Shown here piece by piece: positions 22,436 to 33,388 of a DNA stretch of 64,000 nucleotides. The stretch is from Ceratopteris richardii. Lineage: Eukaryota > Streptophyta > Polypodiopsida > Polypodiales > Pteridaceae. The stretch is from NCBI GenBank assembly GCA_020310875.1, contig CM035423.1:133512696-133576695 (forward strand). Direction: 5' to 3'. A program made the position numbers and the translations under genes. Under the pieces are notes generated by a model. That model saw only the letters and a list, made by a program, of their open reading frames with translations, did not search any database and was not told the DNA's origin. How positions within the stretch are numbered: position 1 is the first letter of the stretch; each line of letters opens with the position of its first letter.

Positions 22436-23107
22436 GTGCCATACCTACAGAGGGTTGAAGGCCCCTACAATATGCAGCTGGAATACCTTAGGACCAACCG
22501 ATTAAGTGCTTGCATCTATGAGGATGGTCTAGGAAGGCCCATGGTCCAAACTAGAAACCCTGACCAACCCATTGGAATTGAACATCCAGTTGTCAAATTT
22601 GAAAATGGAGCATACCTAGACAAAGAAGGAACCATATACGTAGTCACCAATCACGCAGATAGGACAAACAAGTTTGGTAATGTGATCCTAGAAATGGACA
22701 TAGGTGACCTAGATCAAGGGAACATAGGTGGAGAGCCTAAAACCCCTCGAGGCAAATCAGTCCTCACTAGAATTATCACGCCAGAGTGGATCTCCCAAGA
22801 CAATAAGAGCATAGATTTTCTCTTGAACCGAGAGACCGATGAAGCCTTTTGGAGGTATAAGCCTGATCAACCTAATGAGATAGGAACGATCACGATGTAT
22901 GAATTCAAAGATCCTGATAGCCCAGGCAAGGTGACCTATTTAGACAACGCTTCAAAAAGAATATTTGTGGTCACAGAGCATGGTAGGCATGCCTACACTT
23001 GGAAGGGAGAATTTATTTTTCCCCAACCAAGATCTAATGTCTCTTTTGGCCACCAAGGAGCTGGAACATCCCATGGGAAGAGAAAGAACGAGAACGGAAA
23101 CGGATAG
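22436..23107 (+). CDS. N-terminal ORF of the Gypsy element, unknown domain
   Basis: A 223-codon frame precedes the Gag capsid region and overlaps it in another phase (22965-23107). It reads as a folded, probably beta-rich domain (many Val/Ile/Tyr/Thr strands, for example GTIYVVTNHADRT and KRIFVVTEHGRHAYTW) ending in a basic Ser/Gly/Lys/Arg tail. I do not recognise it as a usual Gag domain, chromodomain or protease. By position it is either a Gag N-terminal module or a separate accessory protein. The phase change to the Gag frame could be a mutation or a programmed shift. It is uninterrupted although the rest of the element is damaged. Confidence 0.5.
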   Translation: MPYLQRVEGPYNMQLEYLRTNRLSACIYEDGLGRPMVQTRNPDQPIGIEHPVVKFENGAYLDKEGTIYVVTNHADRTNKFGNVILEMDIGDLDQGNIGGEPKTPRGKSVLTRIITPEWISQDNKSIDFLLNRETDEAFWRYKPDQPNEIGTITMYEFKDPDSPGKVTYLDNASKRIFVVTEHGRHAYTWKGEFIFPQPRSNVSFGHQGAGTSHGKRKNENGNG

Positions 23108-23690
23108 AATGGAACCTGAGAGAACTAGAGCCCTAAGAAACCAAAGAAATGCTGATGAATTCCCTCTACCAAGACCTAGGGAACACACTAGAACTTTGAG
23201 ACCTACACAACTAGTTAAGTCCATGAAGAAGTACTTCGATGGCATTGGAGGCCCATATGATCATGTAGCCGAGTTTAGGCAAGTCTTGAGAGCTGAGCAA
23301 GTGGAGGACCTATTCATGCAGTACAATGCCTTTGGTCTAACCCTTAGGAACACCGCTCTTACGTGGTTTCAACCACTAAATGAGAGGCACTTCAGGAACA
23401 TAGACCAACTTCTAGAGGCTTTCATTATTGAATTCTCTAAGAGTGGCATAAGGCATGACACTTCCTCATTGATTCATAGCTTCAAGCAGACACCTCAAGA
23501 GACAGTGAGACTTGCAGGAAGAAGGTTTAGGCAATACTTAGAGAGGTGCCCTATCCTGAGTTACCCACACCAGTCAAACAAGTGGCTTTATTCCTAGATG
23601 GAATGTTGAGTACAAAGTTGAGATCATATGTGTACCTGAAAGACCTACAAAGATTCAGATAGTTCTATTAGCCTCTCTTTCTCGCAATCC
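22965..23690 (+). pseudogene. Gypsy Gag capsid region
   Basis: From about 23130 the frame encodes a retrotransposon Gag domain: KSMKKYFDGIGGPYDHVAEF, then a TALTWFQPL motif (the W-x-x-L signature of plant Gypsy Gag) and RRFRQYLERCP. The ATG at 22965 is only the first in frame. A stop at 23598 follows a phase change, since the expected continuation (FLDGMLSTKLRSYV) reads in another frame, so there is a frameshift near 23570. It would form the particle shell. Confidence 0.65.
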
Positions 23691-24614
23691 ACATCTATTG
23701 AGGAATTTGCTGAGAAAGTAGCTAAAAATTTAGGTGTCTATAGCAAACAAATCCCAAGATTTGCCCCAGTTAAGCGGTGCTATACTTGTGGAGGTGACCA
23801 TATGGCGAACGTATGTCCCATCATGGCTCAACCCCAAGTGAATCCCAGTAGCCAATACTGCACCATAGAACGGAGATACACCAATCACACAGCACAAGAT
23901 TACCCATACAATAAGCAAGCGGTTAGGCAAACCTACCCTCAGCCCTATCCACAACAGGGAAGATATCAGAACCAATATCCACAACAACAGTATGCTAGGC
24001 CTCAACAAACCTACCAACCACAATATCAGGCCCCGTAGAGACCTCAACCAGTGCTAGCACAACAACCTCCTGCTCCAGCCAATGTGATCCCAGTGAAGTA
24101 TGCAGCTGCAGAAGAGAACCTGAATAGAGCCATAGTGCCAGTAACACCATTGCTTTCAGAAAGTGACCCCAATGACCATAGCTTTGATTCTACACATATT
24201 GATAGCCCCCAGGCTTACTACATGCAGTTTCTTGAACATGGGGAGTCCTACTATAGTGAAGAACCGAGTGAACCTAGTTGGGAGCCAGAGTATGCAAACA
24301 TCATGTACACAAATCCCAACCCTAGACCTCAACCCAGGCAAGTAAGACCCCCATTCCCTAGAGGACCATGCTACAGATGTTAGGGAGATCACCTCATTCG
24401 TGATTGCCCACTGCCTGCCCCTACACAACCCCAACCAGTGACAATTTAGGGCTTCTGCCAAGATTGCAGAAAGGAGCATCTCTTACGAGATTGCCCAAAG
24501 AATCCGAATAATATGCCGAAAATCACTCCTATTAATGTTATTGGGTTAGTAGTAGATTCTACAGGAAGTGTGACTTCCACTACACCAGTGCAAGTGGTCA
24601 CCAGAGCTTAGACA
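23691..24614 (+). pseudogene. Gypsy Gag C-terminal part with three zinc knuckles
   Basis: One frame (phase of 23802) carries CYTCGGDHMANVCP (near 23780), a Gln/Pro/Tyr-rich linker, CYRC-stop-GDHLIRDCP (24369-24410) and CQDCRKEHLLRDCP (near 24456-24497). These are CCHC RNA-binding knuckles. The frame is cut by TAG at 24036, 24381, 24447 and 24609, with no TGA or TAA. Three knuckles is more than usual for plant Gypsy. Confidence 0.65.
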
Positions 24615-25718
24615 TTGCAGCAGAACCAAGGTTTAGGCCAAGAAAAGAGTGCCGAGGTTAGTGAAACGGAGAGCATAGCCAAGAAACAAACGAGAGCCTG
24701 GAAAGATAGCCGAGAAAGGATGAAAAGACAATGGGCTAAGAAGATGAGCGAATTAAAAGAAAGTATAAGAGAAACAAAAGCCAAAATTGTTGAGCTCACC
24801 TCTCAAACAAACTCTCACATACCACCACCACCTTCATCCCTAACACCATCTAATCCACCATCTAACCCACCACCTTTCAACCCACCTCAGACACTCCCAC
24901 CACCCCCTAGAGTAGGATTAGTCTTAGCTGACCCCACTCCAGAGCACATAGACATGATGCTTAAGGCATATCAAGCCAGAATCCAAGAAGGGCCAAATGT
25001 GACGGATCACGACAAGTGCTACCCTAGAGCTGACCTAGAGATAGAAAGAACCAAGCTTTGCATGAAAATGGTAGCATTGGCTCAGACCATGTTTGAAGCC
25101 AATCGCCTCTTCAACTACTCTTGCTCAGATAAGGCACAATTGCACTTGGATGGACTATTAGAGAAGTTAGAGAGCATAATTGCAAGATCTGCCAAGGAAG
25201 AAAACTCTCAAGGAAGAGATGAGGCAAGTAAAAGAATAAGCATTTCCCCACAGGAAGCTTATGTGCCTAATTCCACTGAACCAGACACCTCTTCTTCTAT
25301 GAATAGGTATTCACAAGAGTTCTTGCGAGGGATTCAAGAAGAGAAATGGGCTAAAGAAAGTGAAGTCCCTCCTCCCATTGAACTTGTGGATGACGCACAT
25401 GATCAATTCCCACAAGACATTCCTTCTATTTATGGAGAGCAGGAAAGTACCCACTCTCAGGAGAGATTAGACTTTGATTCTAACTCCTTACAGGAGCTAC
25501 CCCATTTCACAGGCCCATGGGAAGCTAAGTCTACATATATGAGAACACCCACGGTCATGGTAAGGAACGAAGACTCAGTCATACCTAGGAATACAGAGGT
25601 AGTGAAAAACACTAAAGTGCAGTGCAACCTCACTTTAGAAGAGCTACTCAAGGTTAGGCCAGAATTATGGAAACATGTCGCCAACCAAGTGCCAGAAGTA
25701 GCAAAACCTCGTTCCTAG
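24615..25718 (+). CDS. Gypsy linker ORF between knuckles and protease
   Basis: A 367-codon frame in the same phase as the knuckles and protease, bounded by TAG on both sides (24609 and 25716). It contains a charged coiled-coil-like stretch (RAWKDSRERMKRQWAKKM), a proline-rich segment (PPPPSSLTPSNPPSNPP) and an acidic Ser-rich end. It is probably part of the original polyprotein rather than a separate gene. No enzyme domain is recognised. Confidence 0.5.
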   Translation: MQQNQGLGQEKSAEVSETESIAKKQTRAWKDSRERMKRQWAKKMSELKESIRETKAKIVELTSQTNSHIPPPPSSLTPSNPPSNPPPFNPPQTLPPPPRVGLVLADPTPEHIDMMLKAYQARIQEGPNVTDHDKCYPRADLEIERTKLCMKMVALAQTMFEANRLFNYSCSDKAQLHLDGLLEKLESIIARSAKEENSQGRDEASKRISISPQEAYVPNSTEPDTSSSMNRYSQEFLRGIQEEKWAKESEVPPPIELVDDAHDQFPQDIPSIYGEQESTHSQERLDFDSNSLQELPHFTGPWEAKSTYMRTPTVMVRNEDSVIPRNTEVVKNTKVQCNLTLEELLKVRPELWKHVANQVPEVAKPRS

Positions 25719-25736
25719 GTAGGATCTCATAGAACA

Positions 25737-27179
25737 GTGCCTGAGATACCCTTGGACAAGATAGGAGACATGAGTGAAGGACAAGAAGAAAACACCTATC
25801 TTCCCATCACTCATCAAGGATACACAACCAAGGCAATTTTGGATTCAGGTGCAGGAGTTGCAATTGCTACCACTTCCCTATGGAAGCGATGGGGCAAGCC
25901 AACACTCAGGCTAACGAGAATGGAATTACAGATGGCCGAGGGTCACATAGAAGAACCCTTAGGATTGCTAGAAGGAATCACTCTCACTACATGTGGTGTA
26001 GAGTTTGAGCACACTTTTGCTATATGTGACTTTATCAAAAATCAGGCATATGAGATGATTTTGGGAAGACCATTTATGCAGCAGCTGCAAGTGGTAAAAG
26101 ATTGGGGAACCAATTCCTTGTATTTGCAACACTTAGGCGTCATGACCAAAGTTAATCTCAAAGATTACTCTCACAGAGATGTAGCCCCTATCCAATGGAA
26201 TCCTATCCATAGAGCTAAAGGTGATACTGAGTCAGTGCATTCCATAGGATCAGGATCCTCATGGATGCATGAAGACACCCATTTATGGATGTGCAAAGTG
26301 GCGGTAGAAGAGGAGAAGAGAGAAAAAGCCAGAGAGGCAAGTGTGAAGGAAACACATAGATCAATTCAAGACCCAACCTATGCACCTGTATTATTTCCTG
26401 ACGAAGAGTGTGAACCTCATGGTTGGGCGGAAATTTTAGCAACAATGGATGTAGCCATCAATCAAGAACAATGGACGCCCCACTGTGACGAGGATGGCTA
26501 TGACATTTCAGTTTTCTCAATAGAGCCAATCATGGGTGATTCGGTTCTTGAAGAATGTGAGCCTAGCACTGATGCGTTTGAGGATGCAAGTGACTCCGAT
26601 CTAGAGTCAATCATTATGGACCCACCCTTTGCTTCAGATGAAGAATACTTATATGAAGTAGAAGTTCACCCTCAGAGACACGAAGAGCTTACCAATGATG
26701 TGAGGCTAGCCACCCAAGTGGCCACTAAGAGTGAAGGCAGGAAGAGGAATAAGAAAGAAGTCACACAAGAATCTTTGTTTGAAGAAGTCACACAAGAATC
26801 TTTGTTTGAAGTCCCTGAAAACTTTAAAAAGTATGAAATAGATGATAGAAGAGTCATGGTAAGAATGCTTAAACGTGAGGCACAATCAGGAGAGGCCTAT
26901 GATAACAAAGAAACCACCAAGAAAGTAGTTGTAGCCATAGAGGAAGGAGAAGAAAGATGCACGTACATAAGCCATGACCTGACGGAGGAAGAAGAGCATG
27001 ATTTAATAGCCTTGCTAAGAGAATACAGAGATGTATTTGCTTGGAGCTATAAGGATTTGAAAGGAGTAGACCCTGACATATGCTCACACACTATTCCCAT
27101 GACCTCAGATGCCAAACCCTCTAAGCAGAAGCCATACACATATAATTATAATTATTTTCCAAGATCAAAGAAGAGATAG
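25737..27179 (+). CDS. Gypsy protease and connector
   Basis: 480 codons in the phase of the upstream Gag. Near residue 37 is the aspartic protease site ILDSGAGVAIA, followed by LGRPFM near residue 110, as in plant Gypsy retropepsins (viral-type Asp protease, active as a dimer). The rest is an acidic connector with a tandem 11-residue repeat (about 26758-26810, unit EEVTQESLF), ending in the RT-proximal motif EYRDVFAWSYKDLKG. The frame breaks near 27150, where the RT continues in another phase. The TAG at 25716 separates it from the Gag part. Confidence 0.7.
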   Translation: MPEIPLDKIGDMSEGQEENTYLPITHQGYTTKAILDSGAGVAIATTSLWKRWGKPTLRLTRMELQMAEGHIEEPLGLLEGITLTTCGVEFEHTFAICDFIKNQAYEMILGRPFMQQLQVVKDWGTNSLYLQHLGVMTKVNLKDYSHRDVAPIQWNPIHRAKGDTESVHSIGSGSSWMHEDTHLWMCKVAVEEEKREKAREASVKETHRSIQDPTYAPVLFPDEECEPHGWAEILATMDVAINQEQWTPHCDEDGYDISVFSIEPIMGDSVLEECEPSTDAFEDASDSDLESIIMDPPFASDEEYLYEVEVHPQRHEELTNDVRLATQVATKSEGRKRNKKEVTQESLFEEVTQESLFEVPENFKKYEIDDRRVMVRMLKREAQSGEAYDNKETTKKVVVAIEEGEERCTYISHDLTEEEEHDLIALLREYRDVFAWSYKDLKGVDPDICSHTIPMTSDAKPSKQKPYTYNYNYFPRSKKR

Positions 27180-27844
27180 ATCTCTTAGTTGAAGCTGGAT
27201 TCATCTATGAAATTGAGAACACTGAGTGGGTATCTCCCATCATAGTGGTGCCCAAAAAGAATGGAAAGTTACATGTGTGCATCAACTTGAAGAAGGTTAA
27301 TGCAGTCACCATTCGAGATAACTATCCTCTTCCCATCATTGAACATCTCCTAGAAAGGGTAGCAGGCAAGGAAGTGTATAGCTTCCTTGATGGATTCTCG
27401 GGCTACAATCAAGTGGCCATAGCTCCAGAAGATCAGCACAAGACAGCTTTTGCCTCAGAGTGGGGCATATTCGCCTTTAGGGTAATGCCATTTGGACTTA
27501 CCAATGCGCCTACCACCTTTCAGAGATTGATGTGCCATGTATTCAAAGAGTTCCTGAGGAAGAACTTGGAAGTCTATGTTGATGATCTCTGTGCCCATTC
27601 CAACGTTAGACAAACACATATACCTGAACTTAGGCAAATCTTTGACAAATGTAGAGAATATCAAGTTTGCCTGAACCCAGAAAAGTGTGTTTTCATGGTC
27701 AGGCAAGGCAAGATTCTAGGACACATAGTGTCAAAGAATGGCATATCCACTGACGAAGAGAAAGTGAGAGCGATCGCAGAACTACCCAGGCCAAAGAATG
27801 TCAAGGAAGTGCAAGCTTTCATGGGGCATTGTGGCTATTACTGA
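27160..27844 (+). pseudogene. Gypsy reverse transcriptase
   Basis: The RT reads from about 27160 (EEIDLLVEAGFIYEI in the shifted frame), with the first in-frame ATG at 27245. Motifs in order: VPKKNGKLHVCINLKKVNAVT, SFLDGFSGYNQ, FRVMPFGLTNAPTTFQ, YVDD at 27575-27586, LNPEKCVF and GHIVSKNGI. The catalytic Asp in FLDG and both in YVDD are present. It ends at a TGA (27842-27844), where RNase H should follow. Confidence 0.8.
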
Positions 27845-28811
27845 TGCTTTATACACATGTATGCCATCATTGCAAAGCCCTTGTACGGACTTTTGACCAA
27901 TTTTGAGTTGACTGAGGAATGTGAGAATTCCTTCAATGAGCTTAAATGGTGATTATGTTCAGCACCAATCTTGACCACACCAGATTGGAATAATCCCTTT
28001 CATGTGCATGTGGATGCATCCAATTATGCTATTGGATGTGTGCTTGCACAACCTACGGGTGAAGGTAATATGGATCTTCCAATTGCCTACGCTAGTAGAC
28101 AGTTGAATGCAGCTTAACAAAATTATACCACCACTGAACGAGAAGGATTAGGCATGGTGTATGCGGTTAAAAAGTCTAGGCACTATTTGCTTGCAAATAA
28201 TATTTTTTACTGATCATCAGGCATTGTTGTACTTGGTAAACAAGCCATGCAATACAGGCAGATTAGTAAGATGGTTCCTCTTGCTAATGGAATACGACTT
28301 TGAGGTTGTGGTGAGGAAAGGCAAAACTCATTTGAGAGCAGACCATCTCTCTAGGCTCACATCTGGAGAGGCCCCACAAGGAGTATCAGATGATCTTCCT
28401 GATGCTTACTTGTTTAATTTGGAAGTGGTACCTCAGTGGGCTAAGCCATTAGTGCCAGTATTGACATACGAGCCTAACCACCCAGTAATAAACATACAGG
28501 ATAGGGAGATAGTAAAAGCCCGGAAGTACCATATCATGGCAGGGAGTATGTACAAGCATACAAATCAAGGGATATTAGCCTGTTGTGTGGAAGAGGATGA
28601 GTACGCAAAATGGTTGCGATTAGCACATGTAGGTGCATTAGAGCAACATTACTCAAGGCAACGAACCCTACAGACACTAAGGAGACTCGGAGTGCATTGG
28701 CCGACTATGGAGGCTGATGTCCATAAGTTGTGCAAGGAATGCCCGATCTCCTGCACTAAACTACCTGACTGTCAACTTCCTAAGGTGAAATTTTTCCACA
28801 CATTCGAATAG
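27845..28811 (+). pseudogene. Gypsy RNase H and truncated integrase
   Basis: With stops at 27842, about 27947 and 28115, the frame gives HVHVDASNYAIGCVLAQ, RQLNAA and TEREGLGMVYAVKK (RNase H), then FTDHQALLYLVNKP from 28211. The integrase zinc-binding part follows (H..HYSRQRTLQTLRR, CKEC near 28735). The sequence stops at 28811 without the integrase DDE core, so the element's 3' end is deleted or replaced. No 3' LTR matching an upstream copy is seen. Confidence 0.7.
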
Positions 28812-29239
28812 GATGCTTCAACATCAACAAGCCCTTGAGCATCTTGCTCAGGTCCATTTCTGCTTCTTGCACTATTTTCTTTTCCTTTGCATTTCACATT
28901 AGGCATGCTTAGGGCCACCCTTCAAGGCTATGCATGAGACACTTTTGCCTTTTTTGGCCCAAGAACTACACTAAGTAATATGCCTACTACTATCAACCAA
29001 AAATACATTAAAAAAATAAAAATAACAATGTCAAGAGGGTCAGTTTTTTGAAGGCTCTCACATTTTATGGGGGCCTTCTTTTGTTCCTTGGTTCCTCTTT
29101 GCTTGTAATCTTCTTTCAATTTGCACTAGTGTGTATGAATGAGGTTATGTGTATGCATTCTTGTGCACGAGTGTGTGTGTTGCCCCTCATCATATTTTGT
29201 TTGCAAGGATGGAGGTCCTCATACAACTGGCATGTCTCC
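28812..29239. other. Non-coding stretch after the truncated integrase
   Basis: I see no gene, LTR terminus or repeat here. Confidence 0.4.
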
Positions 29240-29333
29240 ACAGACTGACAATTATGGGCCTAGTTGCTTCCACTTGATGCCAGTTTGATATTTGGTGCAT
29301 CAAGGCGGTATACTTCCAAAAGACAAGCTACAA

Positions 29334-29401
29334 GATTGTCCTAATGGTTAAGTCGCATGGATGGGGAGGAAGAGGTCTTGGGTTCAACCCCGATGGGCAA
29401 C
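29334..29401 (+). other. tRNA-like module, plus strand
   Basis: A-box-like TGGTTAAGTCG (29345-29355) and B-box GGTTCAACCCC (29381-29391) at tRNA-like spacing. No good acceptor stem, so it is either a SINE head or an LTR module of the kind at 4034-4104. Confidence 0.55.
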
Positions 29402-29626
29402 ATGGGAAGAGAGTTTTACCCAAATAACTCTAGACCCTTCCAAAAGCATCCACTTGAGTTAAGTTGAGTCAACTCAAGTGCATTGAGGCTTAACTCAAGT
29501 GGTTAGCACAACTAACAAGAGTAGACTCTAATTAGAGTTTAGTTGTGGTTGCTAAATATATGGTGGAGGTTGCTCATGCATATGCGAACTCTAATTAGCT
29601 CCAAAGGTAACCCTCATTCTAAAGTT

Positions 29627-29635
29627 CTATATAAT
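29627..29635 (+). promoter_or_regulatory. TATA box
   Basis: CTATATAAT in the plus orientation, 236 bp after the B-box of the tRNA-like module. Confidence 0.4.
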
Positions 29636-30027
29636 GGTTGGTTGCTTGGAGAGTCATAGGTGATTTTCTCACACGTGTGGATACAGAAGGCCTCAAATGT
29701 CTCCCCTAGTGGTCAGTTGGACCTTGTTTAATGCCATATCTTGTGGTTCCTCTAAAGCAATATTAATCATCTTATTCACTGAAATTGTGTTCTATGCTCA
29801 TTTTCGATAGCGATACTTTGCAAATTTGAAACATTATTTCCCTAGATGGCCTTCTTCTAGGTAGGGCATATATTGCTTGGGTATAAATGTCTATTTCATC
29901 TAATGCTTTATACGCCCAATTTGATGTTCTTCTTGTCATGCATCGTACTCTGCTAATTCTATGCATTATTGTTTTGCCCATAATTGATCTATTATAGGAA
30001 GGCAGGAATTCTAAAATTTGTTTTCAC

Positions 30028-31075
30028 AGGCATGAACTTCGAGGCACCCAAAATGAGATCGGAGAACGTGACAAATTATTTGAAAAGATGCATTTCAAGG
30101 AGGACAACGTTGCATGGGTGGTGAAGGCCATTGTTATCGCTCGAGCTCACAACACATATTCCAAGATCGGCATCAAGAACTTCCAATTCTCACGGTTGGA
30201 TGGCCATAAGGATGGTCAACTTTATCATGGTTATCCCATTTTGATTATTTTTATTCAAATGAATCCTACTCCGAAAATGATAAAGTGAACTTTGCCACTA
30301 ATTATTTTGTGGGGAAGGCCCAACTCTGGTGGAATGTTTTACGACATAGTGTACATCATCCCACAACATGGAAGGCCTTTCAAGAGAAGATTAAGGAGTA
30401 TTTTCTTCCTCCTCAGTTCCATCTACATGTTTGTCATTCGTGGATCACATTCATATGGAAGGAGGGTGATACCATTACTCCTTACATGGAGTAGTTCTGC
30501 CAAAATCTTTTACTTGTTTGCATGCTTGAAGACGTTCCTGAAGATACCTTGTAGAGGAAGTATGAAGATGGTTTGGAGATGGGGATCCAAGCCAAGATTC
30601 ACACACTCTAGTGTACAATGCTTTTTGAAGTTATTTCTTTCGCTCATGATGCAGAGAAGCATTTTCAATCGATTACCAAGTCGGTTCGTTTACAACAATC
30701 GTGTCAAGAACAACCTTTTGACAAGCACACTTTTCCTTGATTATCGAGCTTTTATTTTTTTTTCTTTACTTGGTTGTAGTAGGAATAAAATTGAGAATGA
30801 GAAGAATTTAGAAATAGGTTTTAGTATGTTAACTAAGAATACACTTAGTTACTTTTTCCAAAGTGAACTAGAATATTTAGGGCATATCATTTCTAGAAAA
30901 GGAGTTCATGTGGGCCCAACAAAAATCAAAGTAATTGTAGGATGGTTTGTACCTTATTCAATCAATGATGCACATTCTTTTCTTAGGTTGGTTAGTTTTT
31001 ATAGGAATTTTTTCATATTTAGCACTTCCCCTTACTTTATTATAGAAGAATCTCAGTGGATCCATAAGAATTCAT
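30028..31075 (+). pseudogene. Deleted Gypsy remnant (gag joined to RT end)
   Basis: In mixed frames the sequence encodes part of a Gag domain (FSRLDGHKDGQLY near 30185; NYFVGKAQLWWNVLR near 30300-30345; AFQEKIKEYFLP) and then, after decayed sequence, the 3' part of a Gypsy RT (YLGHIISRKGV, SFLRLVSFYRNF at about 30865-31010). Zinc knuckle, protease and the RT catalytic core are missing, so several kilobases were lost. Frameshifts and stops are frequent. Confidence 0.6.
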
Positions 31076-31118
31076 TGACCCCTCATTATGATCACTTAAT
31101 TTTTGCATATCATTCATA

Positions 31119-31900
31119 ATCACAATAATTTAACTCCTCCAAGATACATTTTCATGCATGTGTTTTTACATGGAATATGCTTATTTTTGTTTAGTGATGG
31201 GACATGTACCAACCATCCATGTCTACTTTATTTCTTATCAATTGAGGTCAATTGCTTTTCCAATTGGGGGCATGTTATCCCTTATGGAATGTTGAATTAA
31301 TGGAGTTCATTATTGAGATATAAATATGGTTTGTGTTTTAATATAACAATTCAAGGTTTGTGAGGGTGTGGATGGAAGTGGATGTATTGGATGTGTCTGG
31401 ACATGAATAACATAATTTATATTTTCCATATATTTTGTAAATAAAGACTTACATAGAGGGTTCTCTCTAGAAAGTCATAAAAATAGTGCCCAAGCTAAGG
31501 ATTGTTTTAGATCGCATTTTCTATAACTAAAACATAAGGCTCTCCATAAAAAAGAGAAACTTTTTACTTTCACGTCTTCTTTTCGAAGTATTGCCCACAT
31601 TGTAATCTCTATTTTAGATGTAATAAAAAAAACCCTTAAATACATGTACTCTCGAGACTCATTCGACAGTGTGTGGGGAGAGACACTGCATCCAATACTG
31701 TGAGATGTTCTATTATGAAACTCTCTTTTTTGTGTGTTTTTAGATTTTGTACTCTCTGTGTACACATGTTTGTAAGATCCTACAACATTTTGCATGTGCA
31801 TAATGTGGGGAATCCTCATAAGAGGGAGCATACTCACCTTGATTGGCATTGGAGCCCAAAATAGGGTGCATAATCGTCCATTCTCTCATTATATTGAGCC
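31119..31900. other. AT-rich stretch, no gene seen
   Basis: Only chance ORFs without recognisable domains. Confidence 0.4.
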
Positions 31901-33340
31901 TAAAAGTAAGGCGCCCTTGCACCCTTTATCTCATTTAGTTGCCTTGTAAGAAGGCACCTTGCTTTTAGAGTGTAAGACTAGGCGATCACTCGCCTTGTGT
32001 AGAGCACAATGGAAAACTTCATCAACTACTCCAAGCTTGGGTGTCCCCCATTAGATAGGGCAAAGAAGTGATTTGGGAAACTTCCCATCTTGTATGGTAA
32101 ATTGGGATGCCACAAAACAAGGACGATCCCACCAACTCTTCTCTTCACACTCCATGAAGGCGACTTTGCACAAAGTGAAAGGCGACCCACTTGGTTCTTG
32201 CTTTAGGGAGACTATGTGCCCTCACTTGTAACTAGGCGACTTCACTAATATTTTGCATTGATCATTCAAATGCAACTCATCATTGGAAGCCAATTTTCCT
32301 CTCATAATATAGAAATAATTTGGCATGATCTCCAAAAGGTGACCCCTTTCATTATTGGCACCTCATAAACAAGGCGATTCTGGAATCATAAAGCCATGCC
32401 AAATTTGCATGATCTCCAAAAAGCAAGACCTATTTCACTATTGGCACCTCATAAACAAGGGCACCATAAAGCCATGCAGATGCCAGGAACAATTAGAAGA
32501 AGGTCTAAAAGTGGGTTGGTGACCCACTAGAAATAATTCCTCTTTACAGGTAGCCACCTTGTGTCATGCCACCAATCACGTCATTTTGACATGCACAATC
32601 CATGTGAGAAGTACATCTTTGCAGTCTGCAAGGAATCATTGAAATCAACAAAGCCACACATTTTGGCCCTGTAAAGTCTATATAAGTAGTTGCTCGACAC
32701 TCATTTGAGGACTCATATATATACCGGAGATCATAGATCTTTGCCTGTTGATACACTCTCTTGAACCTACAAACTCTTTGTTGTAACACTATGTTGCGGC
32801 TATGTACCTGTGTGGCGGATAGCCTATCTGTGTATTTGGAAGTCTTTGGCTAGTGTTGGTTTAGTCGCGAAATACATCATGATGCTTCAGGAAAATATGT
32901 AATTGCTTTTGAATGCTTATTGTTGTCTTTGGAGGCATATTGGCTTGCTTCTCTAATGGTCATGAACTTTTTTTTCTTTATCAATCGTCATTTTTTCTTC
33001 ATTTGTTCTTTAGTTAGTGTTATCTGAAGTTACATACTGTATGTGAAGTGCCATTGTTGTTGTGCCCTTGGAGTCGATCACATTGCTTCATTGCTAACTG
33101 CTTGTGTAGTCAATGGAAAGGGAGCCCTGCTAGTAGAGGATTGAGTAGGTAACCTTAGGAATGAGCAAGTAACAGCAAGGAGCTAGTGTGAGATCACTTG
33201 GTTTGTGTGTCTTGTTGTGCATTGTTGTATTCTCTATTTCTTTGTGAATTTTTCAATGCAATTTTTTGAGTCAATAAAATCTTGTGATTCTCTCATTCTT
33301 GATCTCATCAATTGCGAAGTGTCTTTTTGCACATGGATGT
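31901..33340 (+). promoter_or_regulatory. LTR-like region with TATA box and poly(A) signal
   Basis: Many GGCGAC/AAGGC motifs, a local duplication (32323-32490), a CTATATAAG box at 32678-32686 and an AATAAA at 33273-33278 give the layout of a U3-R-U5 on the plus strand. No termini, primer site or partner copy were found, so this is tentative. Confidence 0.3.
32323..32490. repeat. 84-bp-period direct duplication
   Basis: GCATGATCTCCAAAA at 32323 recurs at 32407. Both copies continue with TTGGCACCTCATAAACAAGG and CATAAAGCCATGC. Confidence 0.85.
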
Positions 33341-33388
33341 TACATGGTATATTTCCCTAAGAAGAACCCCCTCTAAGGAGAAGGGATC

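Larger units (their letters stand above)
29240..29760 (+). promoter_or_regulatory. Candidate LTR U3/promoter region
   Basis: A tRNA-like module (29334-29401) is followed by a TATA box (29627-29635) in the same orientation, as in the Copia LTRs of this window but on the plus strand. Just downstream lie the remains of a plus-strand Gypsy element, so this may be its 5' LTR. The borders are not defined. Confidence 0.35.
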
